The position numbers and the translations under genes were made by a program. The notes beneath the pieces were generated by a model. It was not told the DNA's origin. It did no database searches and worked only from the letters and a program-made list of their open reading frames with translations. Of a stretch of DNA of 64,000 nucleotides, positions 49,141-60,539 are shown piece by piece. Source of the stretch: Dendrocalamus latiflorus (Eukaryota; Streptophyta; Magnoliopsida; Poales; Poaceae); the NCBI GenBank assembly GCA_017311315.1, contig CM029638.1:7250368-7314367 (forward strand), given 5' to 3'. Each line of letters starts with the position of its first letter. The stretch's first letter is position 1.

Positions 49141-49981
49141 GGTTACTCTCTTCATTTGAGTGAAGATTTTAAATAAAAAAAATTTAACAATCATTCACTC
49201 TCCATTGCCAATGTAGGCCTTGTGTTGCTACAAAAAGCATGACGTGTTCGGTGCTGCTGCTGCGGTGTAGCTTTGCCCTCGAGGCACATGGAAAACACTA
49301 TAGCATCCATGCCAGTTCTACTGCTGCTAGTAAACGATGTGTTTCTTTGTGGAATGGGCAGAAATCAAATAAAAATTGAAATGACACGCTTACATTTGCA
49401 TCTTAAAGAAAAGATAATAATAGAGCAAAGCGAGAAGGTTGAGAGAAATGCTACAATTTTATTTGGAAATAAAGACAAAAATGGGAGAGAGAGAGAGAGA
49501 GAGAAAGGGAAAAACACAATGTGTTTGCAATATTGACCACATGAATCATCCTCCGCGCGTCCAGACGATGCACAAATGGTACAACTCCTCCAGAGTTGCT
49601 AGCTTCCACCGGCAAGCTCGATCTCAACAATTACTGTAACCAATCAATGTAACACACTCTATAAATCAATTTATTAGCCTTAGTACAATGTTAAACTGTT
49701 TAGGTGAAAATAATTGTGAGCAGTAAGCAGTGCAAGCACATCGACCTATAATACATTGTGTTCAATTTTTTGTTGCAAGCTAGCTGGAGTGCTAGAAAAT
49801 CTTCCCCACTCATTAGTCATTACTCATTATTATGGTATCTTGAATGAAAAAGGCATGAGGTAGTGTGTAATTGCCAGGTGCATCATGCATAAGCAAGACA
49901 ACCTAGTAGTCTAGCACTATTGGTGTAAAATGCAATATTTCCCTTCACTTCAAGCCTGTTTGGATGGGGCCATTAGGGAGA

Positions 49982-50061
49982 TTGGATCCAAATCCAAAGG
50001 ACTAAATATCAAACATTATCCTTGGATCCAAATCCAAAGGACTAAATCTCAAAGATTATCT
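49982..50061. repeat. 40-bp tandem duplication
   Basis: Two units starting ttggatccaaatccaaagg at 49982 and 50022, with small differences toward the end. Confidence 0.9.
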
Positions 50062-50409
50062 CTCTGATCCAACACCCCCTTCATGTTTTTTAATTACTAG
50101 TTCAATGCTCGTGCTTTGCTACAGACTAAAAATCATATTAAATCAACACATCGAGCTGCTATCATTAATCGCTATCATGTAGATGCAATTAACTGTACAT
50201 TAGAAAGAAATCTTGTGCATGATAGAAAAAGTGAAAAACTGAGAGCTACAGAAGGTGTGGCTCTTTACCTCCAATCAATGCATGCGGTGGTTATGGCATA
50301 ATGCAAGACTAGTCGTTATATAATAAAAGTCCAACTAATTCAAGCAAGGATGGAAAAACATGTTTGAGTGTAAAAGTGTAGAGATTGCATTATTAGTTAT
50401 TTAATTGAG

Positions 50410-50752
50410 AATTGGTTCGGTCCATACGGAGGTGCTGGAGGTGCTAACACCTCCACCACATCTGACCGTTCAATTGGTAGGGGGCAGAATTATATTTTCA
50501 GTTTTTCACGTTTAACTGGATGGTTAACTGGACAAAAATTACTCTTTTGCCCCGTTGTAAGAGCAGTTCTCACGCAAAATTACTCTTTTTCCCCGTTGTA
50601 AGAGCAGTTCTCACGCGAAATTACTCTTTTGCCCTATTTCGCTAACACCATCCATGTGCACCACTCACAAACACCGGAGGTGTCAAAGCCATCATAACCG
50701 TTGGATGAGTTTTATTGAACGGTTGACAACCGACAAAGTGTATCGAACCAGC
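50410..50752. repeat. MITE-like element with internal 41-bp tandem repeat
   Basis: The ends ttggttcggtccatac and gtgtatcgaaccagc are partly inverted repeats. Internally about 2.5 units of a 41-bp repeat (attactctttt..ccccgttgtaagag) occupy about 50533-50640. No target duplication identified. Confidence 0.5.
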
Positions 50753-51300
50753 GCTCTATTTAATTACTCCTTACATTCTAGAAGATTAATGACTACGATG
50801 TTTACCAAACTGAACCCAAATTATATATGCAATATAATAAAGTTATTATAGACAAGTTCGCTTAGTTGCTAATGTCACTATGCTCAAATTTTCAAAACAT
50901 TTGCGATAGCTACTGCTCTACATTGAGCATACATAAGCATAATTGATGCAGAGAATAAACAGATCAAACTACTTGGGAAGAACAATAACATAAGACGCCC
51001 TTCTTGACAGGTTTTTCCTAGATGAAATAAGTTAGTTGCATTATTTTCAAGACGATAACTTTTGCTGCCTAGCACATACCAGGCAGCAACAGCCAGTAAT
51101 TGATTCTTCAATTTCAAAGATGCAATGTTAGTTTATACTTGTAACTGTCTGGACCAGGATTAAAGAGTTCAATACATTGGAATATGAATAAATTCCATGC
51201 TTCCATTCATATTTCCTTAGCATATATGTTTTTTTTATAATAGCTAGGTAATGAAAGGTTCAAGGACGACATCAGGGGTACTATTATGCAATATAGATAC

Positions 51301-51402
51301 CTTCTTGGGTTTAAATTATCTACTTCCAGATCTTCATTCCAAAGAAAGATATACTTGTACATGGAGACAACAGCAGGATGGAGGAATCTTTTTGCAAACC
51401 AC
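51301..51402 (-). pseudogene. Isolated exon of a DUF707-family gene
   Basis: On the minus strand a 102-nt open segment runs from a splice acceptor (tttttttag|g at 51402) to a donor (agaag|gtatct at 51301). It encodes WFAKRFLHPAVVSMYKYIFLW then NEDLEVDNLNPRR. Plant DUF707 proteins have a conserved W-F-A-K-R-F-L-H-P segment followed by Y-I-F-L-W-D-E-D-L; here the first acidic residue of that motif is asparagine. No other DUF707 exon was found within several kb on either side, so this is a gene fragment, perhaps mobilised. Function of the family is poorly known. Confidence 0.65.
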
Positions 51403-51409
51403 CTAAAAA

Positions 51410-52185
51410 AACTCAAAGTAAAATGATACCAGATCAGTAGAAATTGCAGGTGAAACAATGTTCAGTTTTTAACTGCAAGGGGGAAAGACACTCACGGTCA
51501 AGCTCTTCTTTCAGTGCAAGGGGAGAAAGATGCTTACCACTTTGTTTGGTTAGAAGCAGATATATGTATGACGCTCTTGCTCCATGGTAGATCATTCCAC
51601 CCATTGACATTCCCATAAACTAAACATTCAAGAGTTACACGACAATTTTATGTGCAAATTATTGCTTACTGAAGTAGTAAATGACACACCTTCTTCATAA
51701 TAGCATCCACACTTTTTCTAATTTATACCAGTAGGGATGGCAATGAAGCACCGATCATTCTGGTTAGACTCCTGCTGGGGCAAAACATCTAGAGCATCAA
51801 ATAACCAGATATGGTCTTGCACTAAGGAAGATGGGAGTAGCTAAAGGTTGTTAAGTTTGAAAATTGAAACCAACACACTTAAGACAATAATAGGTTAGGC
51901 ATGGAGATGTACCCCCTGCCTCCCAATAAGATTTGAGAAACACACCTTCCTTGAGAAAAATGGAAATAAAAATGGTACAGTACTGTATTACCGTCGTATT
52001 GTTCTCGCAATCCCCTGCATTTTCTTTTCTCTCTATAATACTCCGTCCTCTTTCCTCAGAGCACACGTGCATGGATGCTGCAACATTTAGCATGTTCTAT
52101 GTGCGCAGGTTCGGTCAGCTCCGATCTCCATCCATCCTGACACAAGCGTAGGTAGCCTAACATCTGGTCCCAGTTCCCATCAAAA
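51410..52185. other. Flank between the DUF707-like exon and the ALMT promoter
   Basis: 51538-51613 on minus is an open stretch with a possible donor (gtg|gtaagc), but the peptide is not recognised. A lone hAT-like end (tagggatggcaatg, 51733) occurs without a partner. Nothing else supported. Confidence 0.35.
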
Positions 52186-52188
52186 AAA

Positions 52189-52424
52189 GGTTTTGTTAAA
52201 TATTATTCGGATGTTTTGTTCTTAACTATCATTCAGATTTAGGACTATTAGATTAGAGATCTAATGGCCATGAATTCTCTCCCTCCTCTTGAATTCTATC
52301 TCATCCCCCTTAAAAAAATCTCCCCCTTCAAAAACAATGGACTCTTGATCTCTAATTCAAGGGTCACAAGTTTCGATGATAGTTAGAAAGAAAACATCCG
52401 GATGATACCTAGACACTCCCCAAA
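52189..52424. mobile_element. Mutator-type MITE, family C copy 3, in the ALMT promoter
   Basis: Matches 15631-15864 along its length: ttcggatgttttgttcttaac at the left, gatgatacctagacactcccc at the right, and CT- and A-rich centre repeats. It ends about 30 bp upstream of the ALMT TATA box. No clean 9-bp duplication could be read. Confidence 0.7.
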
Positions 52425-52450
52425 AAGATACTTCTTCTTCCTTCTCCTGA

Positions 52451-52460
52451 CTATATAAGC
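52451..52460 (+). promoter_or_regulatory. Probable TATA box of the ALMT gene
   Basis: ctatataagc, about 290 bp upstream of the start codon; it is the best TATA match in the region. Confidence 0.6.
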
Positions 52461-52739
52461 GAGAGTCCCGATTCATGCTACATTCCATGGCAGGGAGCAA
52501 GAGCATCAGCCTACCTCCCTTTCTCGCATTCCCCTCTTGGAAACTGATCTCCTCGCTTGTAGCTCCCTCCTGCCCAGCCTCTTTGTACTAAACTTTGCAC
52601 ATCGATCATCAGGTGCCACAGGTTAAATCAAAGCAACACACGGAGGTCAACTACTCTAGGTACCTAGACGCCGTTCGCCGGCGTCCACCCTTGCAATAGG
52701 GTTCAATTCTTCACTAGAGTTGCAGCTTTAGACCGCGTC

Positions 52740-54492
52740 ATGATGGAAGCAGGCATGGAGATGGCCGCTGCGAAGGACGCGCGAAACGGCAGCGCCCCGG
52801 AATGGAGGGTGACGGTGCCGGAGGGCGCGTCGGTGACGGTGGAGCACGAGTTCGGCCGGGCCGCTCGGGCGTGGGCGTGGCTGGTTTCTTGCGTGGCCAT
52901 GCTCGGGAGCAAGGTGTCTGGCCTCGCCAAGGGCGTCTGGAAGATCGGCGCCGACGACCACAGGAGGGCGGTGCACGGCCTCAAGGTGGGCCTCGCGCTC
53001 GCGCTGGTGTCCGTGTTGTACTACACCAGGCCGCTGTACGACGGCGTTGGCGGCAATGCCATGTGGGCCGTCATGACAGTCGTCGTGGTCTTCGAGTACA
53101 CCGTTGGTGAGCACGTCACACGTTACATCCAACGGAAGAGTATATGTCGTTGTCGTCAACGGCTCGACGTACAATTTGATGCCACGTGAATTTGAGGTCT
53201 TGGTTGGGTTTCTAATGCGGTGTGTACATGCATGCGCGTGCAGGTGGCTGCGTGTACAAGGGGTTCAACCGAGCCGCCGCGACGGCCAGCGCCGGGGCGA
53301 TCGCCCTTGGCGTGCACTGGATCGCGAGCAAGTCCGGCCACAAGTTCGAGCCGTTCATCCGCAGTGGCTCAGTTTTTCTGCTCGGTACGTATCGGCGCGT
53401 GCGTAAACACACCGTGTTACGTACATGCTTCGGTGCTTGCCTCAATCAAGTCGATCGCTAGTAACACACCGAGACTTGCTCTGCGTACGTTTGCATGCAG
53501 CTGCCGCGGCGACGTTCTCGCGGTTCATACCGACGGTGAAGGCGCGGTTCGACTACGGCGTGACCATCTTCATCCTGACGTACAGCCTGGTGGCCGTGTC
53601 GGGCTACCGCGTGGACGCGCTGCTGGCGATGGCGCAGCAGCGGATATCCACCATCGCCATCGGCGTCTTCCTCTGCCTCGCCGTTTGTGTGCTCATCTGC
53701 CCCGTGTGGGCAGGGCAGGAGCTGCACCGCCTCACCGCGTGCAACATGGAGAAGCTCGCGGGCGCCGTGGAGGCCTGCGTCGAGGACTACTTCTCGGAGG
53801 CGGACAAGCGGCGGCGGCTGCCGTCCGCCAAGGCGGAGGGGTACAAGTGCGTGCTCAACTCCAAGGCGTCCGAGGACTCGCAGTCCAACCTGGGGCGGTG
53901 GGAGCCCGCGCACGGCAAGTTCGGTTTCCGCCACCCGTACGTCCAGTACAAGAACGTCGGCGCCGCCATGCGGCAATGCGCCTACTGCGTGGAGGCCCTG
54001 AGCGGCTGCATCCGCTCCTCCGAGATCCAGGCGCCCGAGCACGTGAAGCGGCACCTGGCCGACGTCTGCACGAGGGTGGCGACGCAATGCGCGAAGGTGC
54101 TCAGGGAGTCTTCGAGCTCCATCAGCGCAATGACGACGTCTCGGAGCCTGGACTTCACCGTAGCGGAGATGAACACCGCCGTGCAGGAGCTCCAGAGCGA
54201 CCTGAGGACGCTTCCGTCCAAGCTTACCGACGAGTCAGCGCCAGTGATGGACGCGGTGCAGCTCTTCACGGTGACCTCGCTGCTAATAGAGGTGTCCACG
54301 AGGATCGAGGGCGTCGTGGACGCCGTCGACACGCTCGCGAGCCTCGCAGCATTCAAACCAGCGGATGACGTAAAGCCTGAATCTTCAGAAACCGAAACCA
54401 AGGTGCAACAGCAGCCCGTGAGCGATTCGGACTCTGACGAATCGGCTGGGGATCGGACAACGAAGCAGGGGCGGACCCAGGACAAAATCTGA
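52740..54492 (+). CDS. Aluminium-activated malate transporter family (ALMT) anion channel
   Basis: Three exons: 52740-53106, 53244-53384 and 53501-54492 (1500 nt, 499 aa), all GT-AG, each intron splitting a glycine or alanine codon after its first base. The N-terminal half has about six hydrophobic helices: near 81-95 and 107-123 in exon 1, two spanning exon 2 and its junction (GAIALGVHWIA, SVFLLAAAATF), then YGVTIFILTYSLVAV and IAIGVFLCLAVCVLICPVW. The C-terminal cytosolic half has the family WEP motif (W303-E304-P305 in GRWEPAHGKFGF), then helical sequence and an acidic Ser/Asp tail. ALMTs are plasma-membrane or vacuolar channels for malate and other anions; which membrane cannot be told here. 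Translation may start at either of two adjacent ATGs. The last eight codons and stop come from an inserted MITE. Confidence 0.93.
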
Positions 54493-54675
54493 GAGGGGGC
54501 ACAACAATACACATAGTATGCTGAATTGTTCTCATTCATAAATTTAGCATGAGTGAAGGCCTTTTAGTTGGGCTGAGTGGGGGTACTAGCATTAAATCTT
54601 GGACTATATACCTGAGTTCCTGCGAATTGAGTGGCGGCCTGGGCCCTCACTCCCCCCTCTTTGGGTCCGCCCCTG
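54466..54675. mobile_element. hAT MITE inserted in the ALMT stop region
   Basis: A 210-bp element with 14-bp perfect terminal inverted repeats (CAGGGGCGGACCCA and its complement). The 8-bp duplication caacgaag flanks it exactly (54458-54465 and 54676-54683). These are hAT hallmarks. It lies in the ALMT frame after codon AAG and supplies QGRTQDKI and a TGA. Just after the right duplication, ggc atc gaa tag (54684-54695) is what the gene would read without the insert. Confidence 0.93.
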
Positions 54676-54699
54676 CAACGAAGGGCATCGAATAGGTTT

Positions 54700-57350
54700 A
54701 ATCGGGGTTCAGATCGGGTTTAATCCCAACCGGGCAGATTAAACTGGTTCTCTGATGGCGTTCGCCAGTCGACCGGCAACCGAGAGTGGCCGGTCGTGTA
54801 AGAACCAAGGTTTACGGTACCGATTTCGAAATTTTTTTCGGAGCGGTCCCATTATACCGGCTTAACCGATTTTCGGATTTTTGGAAATATTTCAAGCTGA
54901 AAAATTCAAATAAATTTTAAATAGTAACCAGCCGAATTTCACCAAAAATCGGCAAAGCATACATGCATCTAGGAACCAGGATCCACTCAATAGCACAAAA
55001 AACAGAATTGGTAGCCACATATTTCTAAAATCCACATATTTCTAAAAACCTTGCCACGGTTGTGCCATTAGGTAAGTCAATAGTACTCCAACCGTGTAAA
55101 TCAATAGGCAAGTCGCACATACCCAATTTCAGCAAAGTAACACCTATTGGAAATGACTAATCAGAAAGCACAACCAACAATTAAAGTTCAGAAGAAGCAA
55201 TCAAAGGCACTTTAATTAGTAGCTGACAAGAGTCAGCAAAAAAGAATGTATTGGCCATTTTCAGCCATTGAATTTCATAGTGGAGGACAAAAGTTTCTGC
55301 ACTGAGTAATGTGGGAGGGATAGGTAGATGGCAATGTATACACCTGAAAAAACAGGAACCAGAAAAGTTTGATCAGATCGGTAATGGAATTATATATGGT
55401 TAAAGTCATGCTAGCGTACAGTATACACCTGAAAAAACAGGAACCAGAAAAGTTAAAATCATTTCTAACAGTATAGACAAGTTTCACCATATTTCATCTA
55501 AACTTCATGAGTTCCACAAGGTATATGGTTAAGTCATGCTAGCGTACAGTATACACCTGAAAAACAGGAACCAGAAAAGTTAGAATCATTTCCAACGGTA
55601 TAGACAAGTTTCACCATGTTTTATCTAAGCTTCATGAGTTCCACAAGGTTTCAAATGTACTTCATGAAACTTAGTCAACTTAGAAATGAAACCTCCTAAA
55701 ACTTTATGAAACCTTATGAAACACTACAAAACTTAGACATAAGATCTTATAAAATTTAGTCAACTTAGATATAAAAGTTAATAAAACTTAAAAAAATATT
55801 ATGAAACTTAGTCTTCATGAAACTTAGGTTTCAGCAAGTTCAAGATCCAGATTTCAGTAAGTTTCACAAAGTTCCAAGCAGTTTCAAATATGGAATTTAG
55901 TTTCAATAAGTTTCAAATATGAAATTTGATGCTTCATCAAATTTCAAATCTAAGACTTGATGTTTTAACTAGATTTCAAAATGTGAATTTGAAAAAGGAA
56001 GGTTTAGGCAAGCTCCAAAGATTCAAAAGCGAGTTTCAAAACAAATTTCAACCAAGTTTCACAAAAAATTCAAAATTCAAACAAGTTTAAAAATGAACAA
56101 GTTTCACATGCTTGACATACATGGTCGCGCTTGATGTCAGACCTTCATGCCTTCATGGCCATAGAGCTCTCCATGCTCATGAGCCACCCCGTCGCTCCTA
56201 TTCACAATTGCCCACCGCGTGATGACTCCCCTCGTGCCCATAGGGTGCATCGCCACACCTGTGCGCTCCCCCACCTCACTCGCAAGCAGCGTCGTCGTTG
56301 CCCATCTGTGATGGCTCGCATGTGCTGCAGATTTCCCTTGCCCCTCATTGCTTGACACATCCACTCGCAACCACGTCTGTTTATTCATTGCTGCTTACCC
56401 ATGCCCGCCACACGGGAGCGCATGAGGGGCCAAATCGGCAAGAGAAACTAGAGGATTTGAATCGAAGCGAGCTCAGGGTACCAATTACGGCCACCGACGG
56501 TGAGATTTGCCTCCACTGGCGACGAATCGGGCGATGAAGCGTTGATTTGGAGAGAGATGAACAAGGGAAGAAGAAGAATCGAGAAGTAGAAGGCATGGTA
56601 TAGAAATCGCCGCCTTGTAGGGATAAAGTTGTGCTAGTCGTTGGATGGTGGCTTGTGTAGGACATCTAACGGTGTTGGTTTATCCCATTGAAAACAATCC
56701 CCACGGTATACCGTTTCTTAGTTTTTCTGATATGTTTAACTAGTGTTCTGTCTAAGCTGTGCAGCGTAGGTAAAGTGATCTTCGTAGTAGAAATGGCGGG
56801 CTATAGAATATGCTGCAGGATCTCGCGATCAAAAGCTTCGCTACTACTGGTTCCTGTGCTCTGAATGCTACATGTAGATGCATAAAAAGGGTATTCTAAT
56901 ATGAACAAATTGTAGAAAGGGAGGTCTCTCACATCTACACTTTCTCATATGAACAAAAGCAAAAGGTATACTAATTCGGAGACAGAGGCAGAGACATTTG
57001 AGAAACATCATCACCTTTTTGTTTGAGAGGAGTCATTCCCATCACCTGATATGCAATGCAAGCGTCATCTCCACATAGAAACAACGTAATTCAGACCGTC
57101 GTTGTGATCTGGCCTGATAGAAACGGCTGAATTTATTTGACGAGAGCCCATTATGTAAAGCGGGCGGGGCCCAAACGTTTGAACAGAGCTGAGAAAGGCC
57201 CATTAGGCGGCTTACTGTATGTCCTTTTTTTGCTTTTCAAAGCTTTTACTTCTCTCAGCTATGACTGTTATTCATCGAATTTTTTTATAAATAATTTATT
57301 TTTTTATTCAAAATAATAAAAATATAACTAGCCAAATTTTTTTTACAAAA
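54700..57350. other. ALMT 3' flank and intergenic DNA
   Basis: Contains a 129-bp tandem duplication (55393-55648), followed by a stretch rich in gtttca/tgaaac (55600-56110) and a GC-richer block (56130-56660) with frames of 70-95 codons lacking recognisable domains. No gene supported. Confidence 0.45.
55393..55648. repeat. 129-bp tandem duplication
   Basis: Units at 55393-55521 and 55522-55648 share tatatggtta, gtcatgctagcgtacagtat, acaggaaccagaaaagtta and cttcatgagttccacaagg. A partial third unit (tatacacctgaaaaaacagg) precedes at about 55336. Confidence 0.9.
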
Positions 57351-57354
57351 ATAG

Positions 57355-57545
57355 ACTCCAGTCGCTTAATCGTCGGGCGATTGGAGCCTATCGCCCAATG
57401 GCCGCGCGACAAGCAAGCAATCCGTTGGCCATTGGGAGAAATATTGCAATTGTCGAATGGTCATGCGACTGCTTCCAGTTGTCCATTAGTTAGGCGACTG
57501 CGCTTCCAGTCGCCGAAGGGTTGGGCGACTGGAAGCGCAGATAAA
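57355..57545. repeat. Degenerate short repeats around gcgactg / cagtcgc
   Basis: Words such as ggcgactg, gcttccagtcgcc and ggcgattgg recur in both orientations, ending in gcgactggaagcgcag. Likely a repeat-element end; family not recognised. Confidence 0.45.
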
Positions 57546-57789
57546 AGGACCGCGCGACCGACCGGTGAACAGAAGTGACAATGAGAGGAGAGGAGAGAAA
57601 AACATATCAAGGAGGAGAGGAAAAAGGAGAGAAAAGAAAAGAGAGGAGAGGGATTATGTGCCGTTATTGGATAAAATCATGTTCTAACCACATTGTTAGA
57701 TGAATCGACGATGTAGTTGGTCATCGTAGACAAATTGGTCAGAGATAGATTAGTCGTAGAAAGGTCCACGACTATAAGGAGGTTGCATG

Positions 57790-57995
57790 GCAACTTACGA
57801 CCATATGGTCGTAAAAGAACTTACAACCATGTGGTCGTAGTAAGATTTACGACTAAGCGATCATAGCAGAGTTTAGACCATACAGTCGTAGAAAAACTTA
57901 CGACCATATGATCATAGTAAGACTTACAACCAAGCGATCGTAGCAGAGCTTACAATTTACGACCATACGGTTGTAATAGAACTAACGACTATTCT
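57790..57995. repeat. Tandem array of short palindromic units
   Basis: About eight degenerate units of 24-32 bp, each built on acttacgaccatatggtcgta, itself a near-perfect palindrome. Unit variants alternate (…gtagtaag, …gcgatcrtagcagag), so there is a higher-order period of about 80 bp. Looser relatives of the motif occur from 57710. No coding sequence. Confidence 0.8.
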
Positions 57996-57999
57996 GTGG

Positions 58000-60440
58000 A
58001 ATTTATTCTTTTCGATAAGAGGTATATTCAAGCAATATGATGACGTAATAATTTAAAAATTATTCTATCTTCAACAAAGACTAATACATGATAGATTATT
58101 TATTATACCGTTTTGCTTGTCAGTACGAAACGTTTCCGTCATCCCGACCAAAACCAGAACGAAATTTACAACTTTGGTTGGAACGTGTGCGTGGTTCGCG
58201 CGGAATTTGTTGTCATTTGTCAAACCCCACGGAGCCAATCCAGCCTCTAGCCTCGTAGGTCGGATCCGTCAGCTTGAGTAGTTTGTGTGCATTAATTGGG
58301 CCAGGCTGACGGGTCGAGCATAGCGGCCCCAAAATGCCTCGTAATCTTAACAGAGGCCTAAAATTAAAATGCCTTAGCACGGGACCCGTGTGCCGGTGAA
58401 CAGACCGGGATTAGCCGATGGCCCGCCAGCTTCTCTTGCATGCGTCGTTTCAGCGTTAGAACCGCCACATGCGCTGACGAATGGCCCTCTGCGTAAGTGT
58501 GAAATCTACAGTAGTTCAGACATGCGCTCTGCGTGCGTGTGTGTGTGTGTGTGACTAACAGCAGTTACCGGCCACGGGCCATCTGGATCACCGGTTTGTT
58601 TGCATAAACCTGGTCAACTCTGAAACTTTCCAGGTTGGTTTAGATTTACTTGCACACGAATGGCCCTTCTTCATCTATCGTATCAAACGAGAGCAATACA
58701 TCATTATACATATCGAGGTCAACACATAGAAGAATATATAGGCTAGGGCTAGGCCATGCCATGATGACTTGTTTTTTAAGTGTCTGAAAGCTTCGCGTCT
58801 GTCTGGAATCCCTTTCAGAATTCAGATGGAAAACAAAGACTTAAGCTGACAGATGCACAAACACTAAACTGCATTTCTATCACCTTATTAAACGCACCAA
58901 TAGCGTGTACAAATAGGCATGCACCAAGAACTCATGCATGTCATAGTCTAACATGAGCTGGTTGGGAAGAGTATAGCCTAATAATTTGTAATGACCAGAG
59001 CGTGCGTGCACACGGTGGGCTAGGGGCTCTCGGTGTTCCTCTCAGATGAACAAACCGATAACGACAGAAAAATGCACAGCACATGAAAATGCACTCTTTT
59101 CCCCCAACTCCTCCAGCTATATATTAGCAAGTAGTTAATATAAGCCGTTGTACGGCACGGGCTTTGCCGATGTGCGATTGACAGCCACTACACTCCAAAA
59201 GGGCATCCCAAGTAGCAGCTTGACAATGTGTCATTGGATCAGAGTAGAGATGCAGTATATATTCAGACGACACCGGGTCAGAGACGCAGATGTATTTATC
59301 CTGACTAAACTGCAGAAATTACCTTTCTGGATCTGTTAGTAATTTCGAATCAGCATCATGATTAACTGCGCAGGAATATATGTCTTTATAAATCTCTTTT
59401 ACTAGTTTGTTCTTCCAAAATAGTTCGATAATTAAGTCTCGGAAGGGGTTCCTTGATGGCTAAAATTAAATTAAAAGCAAGCGAAATGAGAGTATACAAA
59501 GATCTAATATTGATGCAGATATAATATGGAATATACACAAAAAGATTTAGCCTACAACAACCTTTTGTCTTAGCCCTTGAGCAACAAAAATCTTCAAATC
59601 TGTTCATGGAGCAGTGCGATATGATTTAATTAGAGAAGAATTAGATCAGAAACCAGATCTGCTTTCAATTGAAGCTATAAACCAATTAAAGTTAAGGTCG
59701 TTGAAATCACATGAAATCGTCATATGGATGTTTTTAACAGATAAGGATAGTTACCGAAACACTGCAAACAAATCTTAGGTTAAATGCAAGAAAAACATAT
59801 GCAAAATAGGTTAATATAGCTCTTTTTGAAGAAATTTGTGGCACCAAGATATGTGTATATATAATATGAGAAATTACGACAAGTTATAACAATTTTGCTA
59901 ACTTTTATGTATGATTCATATGATCAATGACCTTTAATTTATCATTCTTTCAAAACCGCAAAATGTTTATTGTTTCTTCCTGGAGAAAGATATGGTTCTC
60001 GAAATGAAACTACATAGCTCCTATACTAGAATGTGTCCTCACAGCCATAAGCTTAAGGAAGTCACCAATTTCGGATAATCTCATCAACATACGAATGTAT
60101 GGAGCAATTGTTTTTGAGTAAATAGACTAATATGAAAATTATTAGTGTTATGGTAGAAATTCTAGACCACTTCCTTAGCTAGCTAAGCTCAAGGAAGTCA
60201 CAATAGTTCTTCTGTACCTCTTCAACCGTTGAAATTCTACTGAATAGAACAAATATAAGCCAAGTGGATCGATAATCCTCAGAAAGATAAGCCTCATCTA
60301 TGCTCTAGTTTTGTCACTTCAAAAATCCTTGTATAAAGAACGATTTGCTTCAAAGAATCATTGAGCATTAGAACACTTACCATGCCTATAATATTTACCA
60401 CTCTCTCTGTCCAAAAGATATTCAGATAGGAGTTTTCTGA
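58000..60440. other. Intergenic DNA
   Basis: No recognised gene. There is a (GT)n run near 58537-58552. Frames at 59148-59607 have no domain. Confidence 0.5.
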
Positions 60441-60448
60441 ATGAAGAA

Positions 60449-60533
60449 TACATGAGTGATATTGGTTCGGCTCACATCTCATCCAACGATAAACTCAAGA
60501 AGGACATGAGCCGAAACAATATCATACCATGTC
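60449..60533 (-). ncRNA. MIR171: MIR171 precursor hairpin (miR171h-like)
   Basis: On the minus strand the 5' arm (60533-60501) contains TGATATTGTTTCGGCTCATG and the 3' arm (60475-60455) starts GTGAGCCGAACC and ends AATATCACT, with a loop of about 25 nt. The arms pair over nearly 30 bp, including a 17-bp core with one G-U wobble. The 3' arm 21-mer agrees, as I remember it, with the rice and maize miR171h mature sequence, and the 5' arm fits its star strand. miR171 family members guide cleavage of GRAS-family mRNAs (SCL6/HAM; the h-type also NSP2). The plus strand also folds, so antisense processing is possible. No promoter could be assigned. Confidence 0.82.
60455..60475 (-). ncRNA. Predicted mature miR171h-like microRNA
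   Basis: A 21-nt segment of the 3' arm, beginning GTGAGCCG on the minus strand and ending ATCACT. Arm choice rests on the known family. Confidence 0.78.
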
Positions 60534-60539
60534 GTCTGC

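Larger units (their letters stand above)
49150..51300. other. Intergenic DNA
   Basis: Contains a short (GA)n run (49484-49504), a 40-bp tandem duplication and a MITE-like element (below). No gene supported. Confidence 0.5.

Noticed and set aside
51733..51760. Lone hAT-like end (tagggatggcaatg)
   Set aside because: No matching right end or duplication within a reasonable distance.
53220..54368. A 382-codon frame overlapping ALMT exons 2 and 3
   Set aside because: Out of frame with the conserved ALMT sequence and crosses intron 2; a GC-rich shadow.
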